From positions 186,001-250,000 of the forward strand of contig JANOZM010000016.1 of the NCBI GenBank assembly GCA_031429355.1: 64,000 bases of DNA, in the 5' to 3' direction. Shown here one piece after another: positions 26,709-35,102 of this stretch. Source of the DNA: JANOZM01 sp031429355 (lineage in GTDB: Bacteria; Pseudomonadota; Gammaproteobacteria; Burkholderiales; Burkholderiaceae_E). Positions within the stretch are counted from its first letter, which is position 1, and each line of letters opens with the position of its first letter. The position numbers and the translations under genes were made by a program. Below the pieces are notes generated by a model that saw only the letters and a list, made by a program, of their open reading frames with translations, did not search any database and had not been told where the DNA came from.

Positions 26709-27278
26709 ATGAACACTGATCCTCTTGCTGGTTTGCTACATTCCGCGTCCCGTGGGTGCGAGTCCGATTTTTCTGAGCTATATCGAAAGACTAGGGTGAG
26801 CATTTATTACAATGTTTTAAGAGTGCTAAAGAATGCATCCGACTCGGAAGATGTTTTACAAGATACCTACGTTACCGTTTGGGCGAGAGCCCAGCAATTT
26901 GACCCGTGCAAGGGTAGTGCGAAGGGTTGGATCAATGCGATAGCGCGTAATAAAGCCCTTGATATGCTTAGACTGAAAAAGAGGATGCCGGAATTGTTGC
27001 TAGAACAAGTTTCTGAAACACAGCAAGAGGCAAAGGAATTGGTTTGTTCCGCTGCGCAGCCGCAGGAATCGATTATCAAAAACGAGCTCGCCTCCGCTCT
27101 GCGGTTATGTCTGCAACAACTTCCATTAAAGCAGCGCGATTGCTTAGAATCGGTTTTTTTTGAAGAGCTAAGTCATTCTCAGGTTGCTGCTCGTTTTGGC
27201 CTTCCGCTAGGCACTGTGAAAACATGGGTTTCTCGATCCTACGTATCCCTAAAGCCAATGTTGCGGGCACATCGTTGA
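26709..27278 (+). CDS. ECF-type RNA polymerase sigma factor
   Basis: Group IV sigma factor of 189 residues that would direct RNA polymerase to a stress promoter set. Region 2 (about residues 18-88) includes ASDSEDVLQDTYVTVWARA and AIARNKALDMLR. Region 4 (about 125-185) has LPLKQRDCLESVFFEELSHSQVAARFGLPLGTVKTWVSRS, a normal helix-turn-helix. SigK-like proteins usually have an anti-sigma gene directly after; here 200 bp without a plausible gene follow, then a GlsB-like gene. The lack of a linked anti-sigma is notable. Confidence 0.88.
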   Translation: MNTDPLAGLLHSASRGCESDFSELYRKTRVSIYYNVLRVLKNASDSEDVLQDTYVTVWARAQQFDPCKGSAKGWINAIARNKALDMLRLKKRMPELLLEQVSETQQEAKELVCSAAQPQESIIKNELASALRLCLQQLPLKQRDCLESVFFEELSHSQVAARFGLPLGTVKTWVSRSYVSLKPMLRAHR

Positions 27279-27431
27279 ACTGGTTAGCCGACACGCCACC
27301 AGTAAGCTCAACCACTCTACACATCAAGTCAAAGGCGCAGATTTCGCTGCTAATGTAGGTGAATGCTGACAGCAAAACAGCGTGATGTCTTTTAGTTTTA
27401 GCGTTTCTAGATCATTGCGATCAACTGGGGA

Positions 27432-27448
27432 AATCCATAACATGGATT
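27432..27448. promoter_or_regulatory. Inverted repeat upstream of the GlsB-like gene
   Basis: Perfect 7-bp arms AATCCAT and ATGGATT are separated by AAC, 31 bp before the GlsB-like start codon. Position and symmetry suggest an operator or 5'-leader hairpin. Nothing identifies the binding protein. Confidence 0.3.
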
Positions 27449-27478
27449 ATCTTAATAATATTTAAAGGAGTAACAATT

Positions 27479-27748
27479 ATGAATTTCATTATTTGGTTAG
27501 TTATTGGCGGCGTCATTGGTTGGATAGCCAGTATGTTGATGAAAACCGACGGCCAACAAGGCATGTTCTTAAACGTTGTTGTAGGCATTGTCGGAGCCAT
27601 GTTGGGTGGTTGGTTAATCTCGCCTTTAGTAGGCGTGGCCACTATCAATCAAAATAACTTTAGCCTACCTGCAATGGGAATCTCCTTGCTCGGCGCGGTT
27701 ATTCTTTTGGGTTTAGTCAATCTATTTAGACGTGGATCGCCTCGCTGA
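27479..27748 (+). CDS. GlsB/YeaQ/YmgE family stress-response membrane protein
   Basis: An 89-residue membrane protein of the Transgly_assoc family with three helices. The signature is visible from the start: WLVIGGVIGWIASMLMKTDGQQG, then NVVVGIVGAMLGGWL, and a final hydrophobic segment before LFRRGSPR. Family members are induced by envelope and general stress in many bacteria. A strong Shine-Dalgarno AAGGAG precedes the ATG. It follows the ECF sigma gene on the same strand and may be one of its targets; that is inference. Confidence 0.87.
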   Translation: MNFIIWLVIGGVIGWIASMLMKTDGQQGMFLNVVVGIVGAMLGGWLISPLVGVATINQNNFSLPAMGISLLGAVILLGLVNLFRRGSPR

Positions 27749-27764
27749 ACTACCAACCGTTTGA

Positions 27765-28871
27765 TCAAACCAAAACGGCCTGAACTGGACGACGTAGAGA
27801 CTGCGGTAGGCTTGGGCCTCGACCAAATCGCACCACCAAATCGGGGCGTTGATTTGCGAGGCCGAAGGCCTGTGCAAATGATGATCTAATCGCTGATACC
27901 TCAACCGGTTGGTTTAGAAATGCGTTGCGTATACCGAGCGCAGTGGCTTGCAAAGCAAAACGCTCGTAGCTGCGGCCCACTTCGATCCAATTGGACTTGT
28001 CGGCTGTTTTCCCAACGAAGATGGCGATACCTGCCGAACTGCGAATTTGTTTTGAGAGCTTTTCGTTCTCACTTTTTGGCCTAAAAAGTAAACCGAATGC
28101 TAATTCGCCGAGCCATGTCGGTATTTCCGGATTGCCCGAGCAAAGACTGAATAACCCGTCCTGTGTTCTTACTGCAGCGGCACCGTTAAAGCGGATCCAA
28201 TTTTTAAGTTCCTTGACAAACACTGGGTCGGCCATTTGTGCGGTGTTACTTTGTATGATGAAGTCAAGTACGCGCATCATTTCGGAGCGTTCAGTTAATA
28301 ATAAAACGCGCACATTATTCGTAGTGGCCGCGCGTTGCAGGATTTCTAATTCCTGGGTTGACAATGCTTTGCCGTCGTAATCACCTCGCGTGCATTGGCG
28401 TGATGGAATGGCCTTAAATAGCGCGGATGCTTCTGTTGTAGCCTCGGCCAACGCGATACGAATACCGTTTCGCTCCGGATCAAAGTTCGCCTCTGCACTT
28501 AAACCATGAGCAGGTGCGGCTTGAATAAGATTTTCTGCGGCGCATCCTAACGATACGAAAAGATGATGGTCATCTGGATCGACAGCTGGGCAGCGACGCA
28601 CAAGGTCAGGCAGTATCGAAATTGCTTTGTTATCGATCTGAAATTTCCAGCATTGGGTATTGTGACTAGACGGGGCGAGGGTGGCATAACGCACTAGTTC
28701 AGTACTAATCGCGTTGCCTTCGATCTTTGCTAATGAATCTGCTCGCCAAGTCTGCTCGGCAACGGTCTCATAGCTTTCAGACTTAGTCGTACTATCGCAA
28801 GATGTTAGTGCCGAGTGACCAATTAGCAAAGTTGGCGCAGATAAAACCATGCGTCTACGTAACGGAGTCAT
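27765..28871 (-). CDS. Acg-type nitroreductase-family protein with lipoprotein/Tat-like leader
   Basis: A 368-residue protein related to the mycobacterial Acg family, which has two nitroreductase-like halves that bind FMN. The leader MTPLRRRMVLSAPTLL has a double arginine and ends in a cysteine (TSCDSTTKS), suggesting an exported lipoprotein. The core has LVRYATLAPSSHNTQCWKFQI (about 60-80), the Acg/nitroreductase FMN-binding start, and later GRSYERFALQATALGI. It directly follows two universal stress genes; its ATG abuts the Usp stop. Acg genes are hypoxia-induced in mycobacteria. Enzymatic activity is not proven for the family. Confidence 0.82.
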   Translation of the reverse strand: MTPLRRRMVLSAPTLLIGHSALTSCDSTTKSESYETVAEQTWRADSLAKIEGNAISTELVRYATLAPSSHNTQCWKFQIDNKAISILPDLVRRCPAVDPDDHHLFVSLGCAAENLIQAAPAHGLSAEANFDPERNGIRIALAEATTEASALFKAIPSRQCTRGDYDGKALSTQELEILQRAATTNNVRVLLLTERSEMMRVLDFIIQSNTAQMADPVFVKELKNWIRFNGAAAVRTQDGLFSLCSGNPEIPTWLGELAFGLLFRPKSENEKLSKQIRSSAGIAIFVGKTADKSNWIEVGRSYERFALQATALGIRNAFLNQPVEVSAIRSSFAQAFGLANQRPDLVVRFGRGPSLPQSLRRPVQAVLV

Positions 28872-29294
28872 CTATTTAACCAATAACACTGGTCGATCAC
28901 ATTCGGAAACTACTTTTTGTGCAACTGAACCCAATATCATTTGCCCTATTTTGCCGTATCCGTGCGTTCCCATCACGATCATGTGTGCGTTGATACGGCT
29001 GGCTCGTTCAACGATTTCATGACCAGCATTACCAAGGGTCCAGTCGGTTTTAAAATTAGTGCCATGACGCGTTAGGAATTTACGAATAGGCGTAAGCACT
29101 TTTTCAGATTCATCAAGGTAATAGCTTGCGATTGCATCTTTACCCGCAAAACTTTTGATCCGAGGTGGTAATGGTGGCTGCACATGGAATACATGAACTT
29201 CAACCGAACTATCAACTAAAAAATTGTTTGCAACCAAAAATGCCAAGGCTTTTTTGGTAAAACTACTGCCATCAGCGGCGAATAAAATTCTCAT
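28872..29294 (-). CDS. Universal stress protein (single UspA domain)
   Basis: A 140-residue cytoplasmic UspA-fold protein. The start MRILFAADGSSFTKKAL carries the usual first strand. The nucleotide-binding motif G-2x-G-9x-G(S/T) is visible as MGTHGYGKIGQMILGSVAQKVV near the C-terminus, so ATP binding is likely. It lies 43 bp after the tandem Usp gene and directly before the Acg-type gene, forming a three-gene operon. It is expected to be low-oxygen controlled through the FNR-type box at 30267. Confidence 0.9.
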   Translation of the reverse strand: MRILFAADGSSFTKKALAFLVANNFLVDSSVEVHVFHVQPPLPPRIKSFAGKDAIASYYLDESEKVLTPIRKFLTRHGTNFKTDWTLGNAGHEIVERASRINAHMIVMGTHGYGKIGQMILGSVAQKVVSECDRPVLLVK

Positions 29295-29337
29295 GGTAAG
29301 GTTCCTAAATAGATTGAGTGTTTGCTTTACTGCAAAT

Positions 29338-30195
29338 TTAATGAAGCATAAGTACAGGCAATGTCATTGTTTTCAAAACGGTCCGAGAGACTCCGCCCAA
29401 TACAAATTCGCGAGTTCGGCTGTGGCCATAACAGCCCATTACTAATAAATCAGCCCCAACATCAGATGCAATTGAAAGCAGATCATTTCCCTCAAGATCA
29501 ATTCCAGCATTGCTGCGAAAAGTGGGTTTTACCGCTACGCCGTTGGACGCCAAATGGTTGGTAAATTCCAGTGAAAACGCTTGCAAGTTTGCTGGTGGAA
29601 TATCAGCAACGATATGTAATGAACTGGCGTTCTGCATAAACGGGATAGCTGCGGTTAGAGCGTTCGACGATTCGCGGGTAAATTTCCACGCGACCATAAT
29701 ATTTTTTAAAGTAGATCGACTCACACCGATGTAAGGAACAATTAAACAGGGTTTACCGCTGTCTATAATGAGATCAGCAATTAAATTTTGTGGAATTTTA
29801 CTTTTGCTTGAATCGTCGGGATTGTTTTGTCCAAGAACGATTAGGTCGGCAAACCAAGCTCGGCTTAACAAATAGTTTTGCGGCATTTCATTGATTGCTG
29901 ATATCCATGTAACCCCTGAGCTCGGACCTTGGACCCATTGATCAAATCGAGCGCGTGCCTCTTGTGCCCGTTGTGTATCTGCTTCGACAAGGACGTCGAT
30001 TGAGCCGGCCGAAAACGCTGCAAATGTCGAATAAGCTGTAAGGTAGTCTGGCAGCGTTACATAGACAACCTCAACCGCACTTGGTAAACCACCAGACGGT
30101 ACCTGCATATGAGCAACTTGTCGTGCCAGTTTTAGTCGATATTCGCTATCACCGCTATCGTCAAAGTGTACGATTATTTTTCCGATGTGGTTCAT
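29338..30195 (-). CDS. Tandem-domain universal stress protein
   Basis: A 285-residue protein with two UspA-like halves. The first (about 1-145) lacks a clear nucleotide-binding loop. The second (about 150-285) has NIMVAWKFTRESSNAL and a C-terminal VMGCYGHSRTREFVLGGVSRTVL matching G-2x-G-9x-G-S. Two-domain Usps are typical of mycobacterial DosR and proteobacterial anaerobic regulons. An FNR-type box (TTGAG-N4-ATCAA, 30267-30280) lies about 72 bp upstream. It leads the Usp-Usp-Acg operon. Confidence 0.88.
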   Translation of the reverse strand: MNHIGKIIVHFDDSGDSEYRLKLARQVAHMQVPSGGLPSAVEVVYVTLPDYLTAYSTFAAFSAGSIDVLVEADTQRAQEARARFDQWVQGPSSGVTWISAINEMPQNYLLSRAWFADLIVLGQNNPDDSSKSKIPQNLIADLIIDSGKPCLIVPYIGVSRSTLKNIMVAWKFTRESSNALTAAIPFMQNASSLHIVADIPPANLQAFSLEFTNHLASNGVAVKPTFRSNAGIDLEGNDLLSIASDVGADLLVMGCYGHSRTREFVLGGVSRTVLKTMTLPVLMLH

Positions 30196-30266
30196 AGAAA
30201 TTGTTCCTTAGTTGATCTGACAAAAGGCAGTCGATGCAATCGTCGTTGACTTGCGATGGTTCGATA

Positions 30267-30280
30267 TTGAGTTAAATCAA
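30267..30280 (-). promoter_or_regulatory. FNR/FixK-type box, one mismatch
   Basis: TTGAG-TTAA-ATCAA differs from the TTGAT-N4-ATCAA consensus at one base. It lies upstream of the Usp-Usp-Acg operon (start 30195). The expected -10 position is weak here, so the assignment rests on the box and the context. Confidence 0.55.
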
Positions 30281-30297
30281 GCTTTTGCTAATTGAAA

Positions 30298-30311
30298 TTG
30301 ATATTAGTCAA
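30298..30311 (+). promoter_or_regulatory. FNR/FixK-type box, one mismatch, for the DksA-like gene
   Basis: TTGAT-ATTA-GTCAA has one mismatch. A possible -10 TAAAGT lies 21 bp downstream (30333-30338), the class II geometry, followed by a leader of about 55 nt to the ATG at 30400. It lies 17 bp from the box serving the divergent Usp operon. Confidence 0.55.
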
Positions 30312-30399
30312 ACCCAACTGCTTTGAGGCACGTAAAGTAATAGGAAGAAATTTGCCAATTCCCAAATGTTTAATACAAACCGTTTTTGAGAAACCCATC

Positions 30400-30804
30400 A
30401 TGAACAAACCAAATATCCTCTCAATCGAACAGTTGCTTCATTTGAAAACCATGCTTGACGGCAGATACGAATATCTGCAATCGCAATCTGAGCTGCAAGA
30501 GGAAAAACAAATTAGAGCTGCGAACGATGGCTCTGACAACGAGCAAGAAGATTTTTCTGCTTTGGATAACGATACCAATGTCGAACAAGAATTGAACGAG
30601 CGCCATGGAAATGAATTACTTGCTATTACCCACGCAAAACAAAGGCTGGTCAACGGAACTTTTGGTATTTGTATTGATTGTCAAACGCCAATTGACTTTC
30701 CTCGATTGCTAGCTTACTCAACAGCTTTGCGCTGTATGAGCTGCCAAGAACGCTACGAGCTTCTAAAGAAGCTACCAAGCAAAGGCGTAAAACACCTAGA
30801 ATGA
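30400..30804 (+). CDS. TraR/DksA family zinc-finger transcription factor
   Basis: A 134-residue DksA-like protein expected to bind the RNA polymerase secondary channel. The N-terminal helix contains NILSIEQLLHLKTMLDGR, an acidic coiled-coil tip region follows (QEDFSALDNDTN), and a C4 zinc finger closes the protein: CIDC then CMSC (about residues 91-114). The tip has DFSALDND rather than the DksA DPAD type, so it is a paralogue. I choose ATG 30400; upstream codons look non-coding. It is divergent from the Usp operon, each with its own FNR-type box. Confidence 0.85.
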   Translation: MNKPNILSIEQLLHLKTMLDGRYEYLQSQSELQEEKQIRAANDGSDNEQEDFSALDNDTNVEQELNERHGNELLAITHAKQRLVNGTFGICIDCQTPIDFPRLLAYSTALRCMSCQERYELLKKLPSKGVKHLE

Positions 30805-30865
30805 GCTGATTTCCGTTTGGATGGATTGAATCAGCTGTTTGATGCCTGTGTTATCTTGGTAGTCT

Positions 30866-31597
30866 ATGATCAACTCATCTCAACTCAAAGTCCTAGTCGT
30901 CGATGACGCCGTTGAAATTCGAACTTTGGTTGCGACCTATTTAGGCTCGCAAGGCGTTTTAGTGCTTGAGGCAAGCAGCGAACTAGAACTATGGGCTAAG
31001 TTAAAAGAGTCTGATCCAGACGTTATTTTATTGGATATAAATTTAGGTTCAGAAGACGGATTCTCGATTGCTCGCAATTTAAGGCAGTCTTGGAATGGTG
31101 GCCTCATCATGATCACCGGACGTGGGGACACAGTTGATCGCGTCGTTGGCTTAGAGATTGGTGCTGACGACTATGTTGCTAAACCTTTTGATTTGCGTGA
31201 GTTACTAGCGCGTATTAAGAGCGTAAGTCGACGTACCGCTCTTTCTAAACAACCGCAAACAGGTCTTGAAGAGCCATTAGTTGAATCAAAAAAAGTCTTA
31301 AAATTTGATCGTTTTGTCGTAATTTTAGAAGCGAGGGAAGTGCGTGATCAAGAAAATGAAGTTATTCCCCTCACCAGCGGAGAGTTCACTCTTTTGGCGG
31401 TTTTACTTGAGAATCGAGGACGGGTTTTAAGTCGGGATCAGCTATTGCAATTGACTCATCGGCGCGATGCGGCACCATTTGATCGAACAATCGATGTCCA
31501 GATAGGAAGATTAAGAAAAAAGCTCAAGGACGTTGATAATCCGCCAAGATTAATTAAGTCGGTACGTAGTCAAGGCTATTTGTTCGTGCCTGATTAG
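30866..31597 (+). CDS. OmpR-family response regulator
   Basis: A 243-residue two-component regulator. The receiver domain (about 8-125) has acidic DD at 17-18 (VVDDAVE), phospho-acceptor Asp in VILLDINLG (about 57) and Lys in VAKPFD (about 107). A winged-helix DNA-binding domain (about 145-240) ends with TIDVQIGRLRKKLKD and VRSQGYLF. It converges with the hybrid kinase gene 11 bp away, so it may be its partner even though the kinase has its own receiver. Its target genes are not evident; no direct-repeat operator was recognised. Confidence 0.9.
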   Translation: MINSSQLKVLVVDDAVEIRTLVATYLGSQGVLVLEASSELELWAKLKESDPDVILLDINLGSEDGFSIARNLRQSWNGGLIMITGRGDTVDRVVGLEIGADDYVAKPFDLRELLARIKSVSRRTALSKQPQTGLEEPLVESKKVLKFDRFVVILEAREVRDQENEVIPLTSGEFTLLAVLLENRGRVLSRDQLLQLTHRRDAAPFDRTIDVQIGRLRKKLKDVDNPPRLIKSVRSQGYLFVPD

Positions 31598-31608
31598 ATT
31601 TCATACAG

Positions 31609-33621
31609 CTACTCCAAAGCCTTTGCGACGGCTAATGCTAACGCTTCAAGAGTGTAGGGCTTACGCAATAGTTCAATACGCTCACTAAAGGCTCGATGTG
31701 AATGGAGATTAGACCTTTCATAACCCGAAGTAAAAAGAATGCGTAGGTTCGGTTTTAATAAGATCAGTGATTCACATACTTTGGGGCCGGTTTCTCCGTT
31801 AGCCAAAACAACATCTGAAAAAACCAAAACAGTGTCGTCGTTCTGATGTAATTTTTCTATAGCCTCAGCCTGCGTTGTGGCGCTAATTGTCTGATAACCC
31901 AGCGCTAAAAAAAATTGATTAGCCACGTTAAGGACCGCTTGATCATCGTCAATGATCAGAACTTTTTCTTGATTTCCACGCACGATTAATTGTGCTTTTA
32001 TAAAAGGCTGCGTAACACGATCTTCGGGAAGCGCTGGCAAGTAAAGATCGAACCGTGTACCGACCCCTAATTTACTTTGTACCGATATATGTCCTCCAGA
32101 TTGTTTAATGAAGCCATAGACCATGCTGAGCCCTAACCCGCTACCTTTACCTACTGGTTTAGTTGTAAAGAACGGCTCAAAGATGTGATCAGTAACCGAG
32201 TCAGGCATTCCGACGCCTGTATCTTGAACGCTAATTTTTACATAGCTGCCTGCGAACTTTGGTCCGAAGGGTTCGCTCGGGGGTAAACGAGCGCTGTTCT
32301 CAAGGTCGGCTGAAAGAGTGACATGGCCTCCATCAGGCATGGCATCGCGTGAATTGACCAGTAAATTTAGTAGGGCCGATTCGAGCTGCCCTGAGTCGAT
32401 TAATATAACCGGAAGGTTGGGTGCAGTGACTAGATCAATTTGTATTCCTCCACCTAAAGTGCGAATCACTAACTCGCGAAAAGAATCGAGTAATTTTGCG
32501 GTGTCGACTTTGGTTGGACGTAAAGACTGAACGCGCGAAAAAGCAAGCAATTTAGCGGTTAGATCTGCGCCACTCCGAGCGGCGCGATGCGCGGCAGCAA
32601 TCGCTTGTTGTTGCTCGCTTTTTCCCATACCCGGTAGTTCAAGTAATTGTAAGTTGCCTGAAATGACGGTTAGTAAATTATTGAAATCGTGCGCGATACC
32701 GCCGGTCAACTGCCCCAAAGACTCTAAACGCATTGAGTCAATCAGTTTCTGCTCGGCACCGGATCTTCCAATTGCAGTGGAGATAATGTTTGTAATTGCT
32801 TCGACAAAGGCTATGTCATCAAGAGAAAAGCGATGCGGTGTTCGCGATCCCATTGAGATCGATCCAACTACTTCTCCGTTAATGATTAAGGGCGCTGAAA
32901 TAAAACTTCTAAAGCCTAACGTTAAGCCGATTGGAAAGATTGATTGCTCTTTATCCGCACTGTCGCTAATCAAGACAGGGTAACGTTGCTCAAGGGGTGT
33001 CTTGCTTCGATCAATGACTAGCCCGCGTAACGCTTCTGCTGAATCGCCAAAGGCAGAGCGAATAAAAACTTCTGCACTGTTTGATAAGCTATCTTTAAGT
33101 AGAACCAAATCTGCGCCCAATGGTTCTAATAGCATCGTAACAACTTGATCGCTTAAACTTTGAAAGTCGCGTTCGCGTAACGCTAATTCTGTTAGCGCAG
33201 TAAGTGTCTTTGCACGGCGCAATTCATTTTCAGTTCGTCTTGCAGCCAGACGCTCTGAAATATCGCGCATGACAACAATGGTTTCGCTACGATCTTCATG
33301 CGATGTGTTCGAAAGTGAGATTTCGACCGGGAATTCCCTGCCTGATAGCTTCAAAGCATGTAAGGCGAGCCCAATACCCATGGGACGACTACTTTCGGAC
33401 TTTACGAATCCTGAGCGTCGCTGCGAATGACCCCTGCGGCTCGCCATCGGTACCAGACTATCAACATTCATTCCGACAAGCTCGCCAGACGAAGCGTCTA
33501 GCAGCACTTCCGCTTTGACATTATTCATCAAAATAATGCCGGATTCGTCGACGACCAAGATCGCATCTGGGGCCGCCTCAAAAAATAAGCGGTAGCTTGG
33601 ATCCTCAGTCTTACGGTTCAT
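31609..33621 (-). CDS. Hybrid sensor histidine kinase: PAS-GAF-HisKA-HATPase-REC
   Basis: A 670-residue soluble kinase with no transmembrane segments. Domains in order are PAS (about 9-125), GAF (about 140-300), HisKA with the phospho-site GGIAHDFNNLL (about 315), HATPase with SGLGLSMVYGF (about 500) and a C-terminal receiver (about 550-665). The receiver keeps VLIIDDD and an acceptor Asp in FSDVVL. The PAS has a histidine at the position of the FixL haem ligand (RRGHSQRR), but the FixL distal arginine position reads as leucine, so haem binding is uncertain. It may sense redox state or oxygen, given the cbb3 context. Confidence 0.87.
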   Translation of the reverse strand: MNRKTEDPSYRLFFEAAPDAILVVDESGIILMNNVKAEVLLDASSGELVGMNVDSLVPMASRRGHSQRRSGFVKSESSRPMGIGLALHALKLSGREFPVEISLSNTSHEDRSETIVVMRDISERLAARRTENELRRAKTLTALTELALRERDFQSLSDQVVTMLLEPLGADLVLLKDSLSNSAEVFIRSAFGDSAEALRGLVIDRSKTPLEQRYPVLISDSADKEQSIFPIGLTLGFRSFISAPLIINGEVVGSISMGSRTPHRFSLDDIAFVEAITNIISTAIGRSGAEQKLIDSMRLESLGQLTGGIAHDFNNLLTVISGNLQLLELPGMGKSEQQQAIAAAHRAARSGADLTAKLLAFSRVQSLRPTKVDTAKLLDSFRELVIRTLGGGIQIDLVTAPNLPVILIDSGQLESALLNLLVNSRDAMPDGGHVTLSADLENSARLPPSEPFGPKFAGSYVKISVQDTGVGMPDSVTDHIFEPFFTTKPVGKGSGLGLSMVYGFIKQSGGHISVQSKLGVGTRFDLYLPALPEDRVTQPFIKAQLIVRGNQEKVLIIDDDQAVLNVANQFFLALGYQTISATTQAEAIEKLHQNDDTVLVFSDVVLANGETGPKVCESLILLKPNLRILFTSGYERSNLHSHRAFSERIELLRKPYTLEALALAVAKALE

Positions 33622-33676
33622 AGATGCGGCTCAACAGCTTTTGCTGGGAGCCAAACTATAACCCTAACTGGAACTG

Positions 33677-34408
33677 CTAATGAAAAGAATTTTGAACTTG
33701 CGCTAAAGTTTTTAAAGCTGTCATGTCAAGAATTTCGATATCTCGGCGCGCTACACTTAGTAACCCAATTTTTTGAAATTTTGAAAAGACTCGACTAACG
33801 GTTTCGATGGTCAAACCAAGAAAGCAACCAATTTCTGCGCGCGTCATTCGCATCGAGAATTGATTCGACGAGTAGCCGCGAGCTGCAAAGCGTCTAGAAA
33901 GATCCATTAAAAAGGCCGCTACGCGTCCTTCTGAGCTTAGTAGTCCTAGAGTGGCAAGCCAGCCATGCTCGTCGCGTAGGGCAGCGCTCATGGCGCGGAA
34001 CAGATAGGTTGCTACCTCTGTGTCCTGTGCTGCTAGTTTTTCTAATCGGTCATACGGAATTTCTGTAAGCACGCAGTGATCGTGGCAGATAACTGTCGTG
34101 GTATGTACGAACGAGTCTATCGCCTCAAGCCCAATCAACTCGCCTGACATCGGAAAGCCAAGCACTTGCTCGCGTCCGTCCTCGGTTATCAAACATCGCT
34201 TTGCTACGCCGGAACGCAGAAAAAATACTGAACGAAAATGGTCACCGGCGCGATGTATGAAAGTGCCTTCAGTGATGACACGTGATTGTCCTATCGAAAC
34301 AATTTTGGAAAAGGGATCATCTTTCCCAATTGACATTAGTTTCAGGTTGAATGAGTCAGCCGTTTGGCAAACACTTGGCTTTAGATTGGGAGTTAGTTGA
34401 ATAGTCAT
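33677..34408 (-). CDS. Crp/Fnr-family regulator without N-terminal Fe-S cysteines (FixK-like)
   Basis: A 243-residue cyclic-nucleotide-binding-fold regulator with a C-terminal helix-turn-helix. The recognition helix ETVSRVFS keeps the E-x-x-S-R residues that read TTGAT half-sites in FNR, so it can explain the FNR boxes in this cluster. The effector part resembles FNR (GREQVLGFPMSGELIGLEAI). The N-terminus has one cysteine (residue 14) where FNR has three, and the central cluster cysteine is not at its usual place. The [4Fe-4S] oxygen sensor is therefore absent, making it FixK/DNR-like. No FNR box was found in its own promoter. Confidence 0.88.
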   Translation of the reverse strand: MTIQLTPNLKPSVCQTADSFNLKLMSIGKDDPFSKIVSIGQSRVITEGTFIHRAGDHFRSVFFLRSGVAKRCLITEDGREQVLGFPMSGELIGLEAIDSFVHTTTVICHDHCVLTEIPYDRLEKLAAQDTEVATYLFRAMSAALRDEHGWLATLGLLSSEGRVAAFLMDLSRRFAARGYSSNQFSMRMTRAEIGCFLGLTIETVSRVFSKFQKIGLLSVARRDIEILDMTALKTLAQVQNSFH

Positions 34409-34518
34409 TTTTTGCGTCTCTAGTTTGTTTGCCGTAAACCATAGATTGCAAGATCAAAGTAACGATTCGATGAATGCTCTGTAACAGTATGTAAATGGAC
34501 CGTTTACCAGCGAATGAA

Positions 34519-34959
34519 CTAACGTAATACCAACACAGGTATTGTCGAGTGGGTCAAGACGTCTTGGGTCTCGCTACCAAGAACAAGCCGCTTGATTCCT
34601 TTTCTGCCGTGCGAGGCCATAATGATTAAATCGCAGTTGTGTTTTATAGCGCACTTCAAAATAGCAGCGCCTACAGGCGCGAATCCGGTAACGGTTTGTA
34701 TTTCCAATCCATCGAAACGACCGATTTCCTTTACCCGATTTAAAACGACTTCAGCTCGTTTTTTTAATTGAGCGTTCATTTCGTCAATATAGTCGATATT
34801 GGGTTCAGAAACCGAGTCTAGAAGGGAATGTGGGTATCGTTCAACCGCCATAAAAGCAAATACTTTGGCCTGAAGTGAGGCAGCCAACTGGATGCCAGCT
34901 CTGACGGCTTTGCTCGAAAGTTTTGTACCGTCTGTTGCAATAAGAATTCGTTGGTACAT
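34519..34959 (-). CDS. Universal stress protein (UspA family)
   Basis: A 146-residue UspA-fold protein beginning MYQRILIATDGTKLSSKAV. The C-terminal loop MASHGRKGIKRLVLGSETQDVL matches G-2x-G-9x-G-S, suggesting ATP binding. Shine-Dalgarno AAAGGAG lies upstream. Its promoter carries a perfect FNR box at 35055-35068 and a -10 TATTGT (35032-35027, complement) at exact class II spacing, giving a leader of about 61 nt. It is the third Usp in 6 kb. Confidence 0.9.
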   Translation of the reverse strand: MYQRILIATDGTKLSSKAVRAGIQLAASLQAKVFAFMAVERYPHSLLDSVSEPNIDYIDEMNAQLKKRAEVVLNRVKEIGRFDGLEIQTVTGFAPVGAAILKCAIKHNCDLIIMASHGRKGIKRLVLGSETQDVLTHSTIPVLVLR

Positions 34960-35054
34960 CGCATCACTCCTTTAACTTTGCTAAGTTGATTTGCATTATT
35001 TTTATTTGTCTCTCGAGAATTGCAAAACAATAAGCCAACTTAAAGTTAGATGGG

Positions 35055-35068
35055 TTGATGAAAATCAA
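35055..35068. promoter_or_regulatory. Perfect FNR/FixK box serving a divergent Usp/thioredoxin pair
   Basis: TTGAT-GAAA-ATCAA is a perfect match. On the minus strand a -10 TATTGT begins 22 bp away (35032-35027), serving the Usp gene. On the plus strand a -10 CATACT begins 22 bp away (35091-35096), serving the thioredoxin gene. One symmetric box thus has class II spacing in both directions. Confidence 0.8.
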
Positions 35069-35102
35069 TCAGATCTAATATGTTTTCGGGCATACTTATT
35101 AA

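Noticed and set aside
32200..33621. PAS domain of the hybrid kinase as a FixL-type haem sensor
   Set aside because: The histidine at the haem-ligand position is common in non-haem PAS domains, and the FixL distal arginine position is leucine.
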